Positions 4,571 to 5,268 of a DNA stretch of 5,268 nt are shown piece by piece. How positions within the stretch are numbered: position 1 is the stretch's first letter; every line of letters starts with the position of its first letter. The translations under genes were made by a program, and so were the position numbers. The DNA is from Actinomycetes bacterium (GTDB taxonomy: Bacteria; Actinomycetota; Actinomycetes; Actinomycetales; Cellulomonadaceae), in contig JAEZAR010000103.1 of NCBI GenBank assembly GCA_023430425.1, positions 1 to 5,268 of the forward strand. The letters run 5' to 3'. Under the pieces are notes generated by a model that saw only the letters and a program-made list of their open reading frames with translations, was not told the DNA's origin and did not search any database.

Positions 4571-5167
4571 GTGGCAGCGTGGGAGCAGGTGCTGGACGAG
4601 GTCGTCCGCACGCGCCGCGCCGCGCTCGTGGGGTATGCGTGCCTGTTCGCGACGCCGTCGGAGGCCGAGGACCTGGTCCAGGAGGCGCTCGTACGGACCT
4701 TCGCCCGCAGGCGTTCCTTCACCGACCCCTTCGCGGCCGAGGGGTACGTCCGGGCGGCCGTGCGGACCGCGTTCCTCGACGGGACGCGCCGCCGCAAGGC
4801 CTGGCGCTCCCGGGAGCACCTCTTCGTCGCCGACGACGTCCGCTCCCCGGAGGCGGGCGTCACGGCGGGCATCGACGTCGGCGCCGCGCTGCGCGAGCTG
4901 TCCCCCCGCGAGCGCACGTGCACGGTGCTCCGGTACTTCGACGACATGCCCGTCGGTGACATCGCCGCCGAGCTCGGCCTCAGCGAGGGAGCCGTGCGCC
5001 GGTACCTCGCCGACGCCGTCGCCAAGCTGCGGGCCCGGCTCGGCGACGAGGTGACCTGGCCCGACGACGAGGTGCCCACCGTCCCGGTCGGCGTGCGACC
5101 GGCCGACGCCGTCGACCGGCTCCCGCGACCCACCGGGACCGTGCCCGTGAGGAGGAGCGTGCGATGA
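4571..5167 (+). CDS. SigE-like ECF RNA polymerase sigma factor
   Basis: A 198-residue alternative sigma factor that directs RNA polymerase core enzyme to a specific promoter set. Region 2 covers about 14-78 and includes EAEDLVQEALVRTF (31-44), the core-binding helix, and the segment to TAFLDGTRRRKAW (66-78) that recognises and melts the -10 element. A short linker (79-104) leads to region 4 (about 105-158): LRELSPRERTCTVLRYFDDM, then the helix-turn-helix DIAAELGLSEGAVRRYLADA (130-149) that reads the -35 element. Size and order fit the SigE/ECF family; the roughly 40 residues after region 4, rich in Pro, Val and Asp, are an extension of unknown role. The GTG start is supported by GGGAGGGG at 4558-4565, five bases ahead. 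The stop overlaps the next start as ATGA, so the two proteins are made together. A perfect TTGACA at 4534-4539 lacks a partner -10, so the promoter is not fixed. Confidence 0.9.
   Translation: MAAWEQVLDEVVRTRRAALVGYACLFATPSEAEDLVQEALVRTFARRRSFTDPFAAEGYVRAAVRTAFLDGTRRRKAWRSREHLFVADDVRSPEAGVTAGIDVGAALRELSPRERTCTVLRYFDDMPVGDIAAELGLSEGAVRRYLADAVAKLRARLGDEVTWPDDEVPTVPVGVRPADAVDRLPRPTGTVPVRRSVR
5150..5155 (+). promoter_or_regulatory. Strong ribosome binding site inside the sigma gene
   Basis: AGGAGG lies within the last codons of the sigma gene, eight bases before the overlapping ATG at 5164. It fixes that start and supports coupled translation. Confidence 0.75.
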
Positions 5168-5268
5168 GCGACTTCTCGACCGCGCTGCGCGCGTACGCGA
5201 CCGAGCAGGCCGAGCGGGCCCGGGCCGGGTACGCCCTCGACCCCACCGGTGAGGCGCGCGTCCTCGCC
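5164..5268 (+). CDS. N-terminus of the gene coupled to the ECF sigma factor (cut by window end)
   Basis: Only the first 35 residues are present, starting MSDFSTALRAYATEQAERAR and continuing to the window edge without a stop. The start is certain from the AGGAGG eight bases ahead and the four-base overlap with the sigma stop. The visible part looks helical and charged, with no membrane segment or zinc-binding His/Cys motif yet. Genes placed this way behind ECF sigma genes very often encode the anti-sigma factor or a membrane protein that controls it. That is inference from position only; no family is recognisable in what can be seen. Confidence 0.8.
   Translation, partial: MSDFSTALRAYATEQAERARAGYALDPTGEARVLA

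Overview
The window is about 74% G+C, its codons end almost always in G or C, and it carries a secreted GH6 cellulase with a family-2 cellulose-binding module, apparently under a CebR/CelR-type operator. Together these point to a cellulolytic actinobacterium, most likely from the Cellulomonas/Promicromonosporaceae part of Micrococcales. That placement is an inference from style and gene content.

Layout from left to right: (1) bases 3-83 are probably the last codons of a gene that begins outside the window. (2) 177-887 (+) encodes an ArsR-like/COG2345 winged-helix regulator with a cysteine-bearing C-terminal domain, apparently made from a leaderless mRNA and followed by a hairpin. (3) 992-1531 (+) encodes a DUF488 protein; an imperfect 12-bp palindrome sits on its probable promoter. 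(4) 1550-2092 (-) encodes a four-helix DUF6328 membrane protein, convergent with the DUF488 gene, with an 8-bp inverted repeat spanning both stop codons. (5) 2093-2683 is a 591-bp divergent intergenic region. It holds a perfect 14-bp-arm palindrome, a cluster of GTGAC half-sites with an 11-bp period, a short tandem repeat, a CebR/CelR-like operator and the cellulase promoter. (6) 2684-4303 (+) encodes the GH6-CBM2 cellulase. (7) 4304-4570 holds a very strong terminator hairpin, a second hairpin and a second group of GTGAC-type half-sites. (8) 4571-5167 (+) encodes a SigE-like ECF sigma factor whose stop overlaps the start of the next gene by four bases. (9) 5164-5268 (+) is the N-terminus of that coupled gene, possibly the sigma factor's regulator, cut by the window end.

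The genes do not form one pathway. The cellulase is an independent secreted enzyme with its own sugar-responsive control. The sigma factor and its downstream partner form an operon. The regulator, DUF488 and DUF6328 genes are separate units. I see no CRISPR array, RNA gene, insertion sequence, phage gene or defence system. The coding content is ordinary; the most interesting material is in the intergenic DNA, notably the phased half-sites that recur upstream of two different units and the palindromes placed over promoters.
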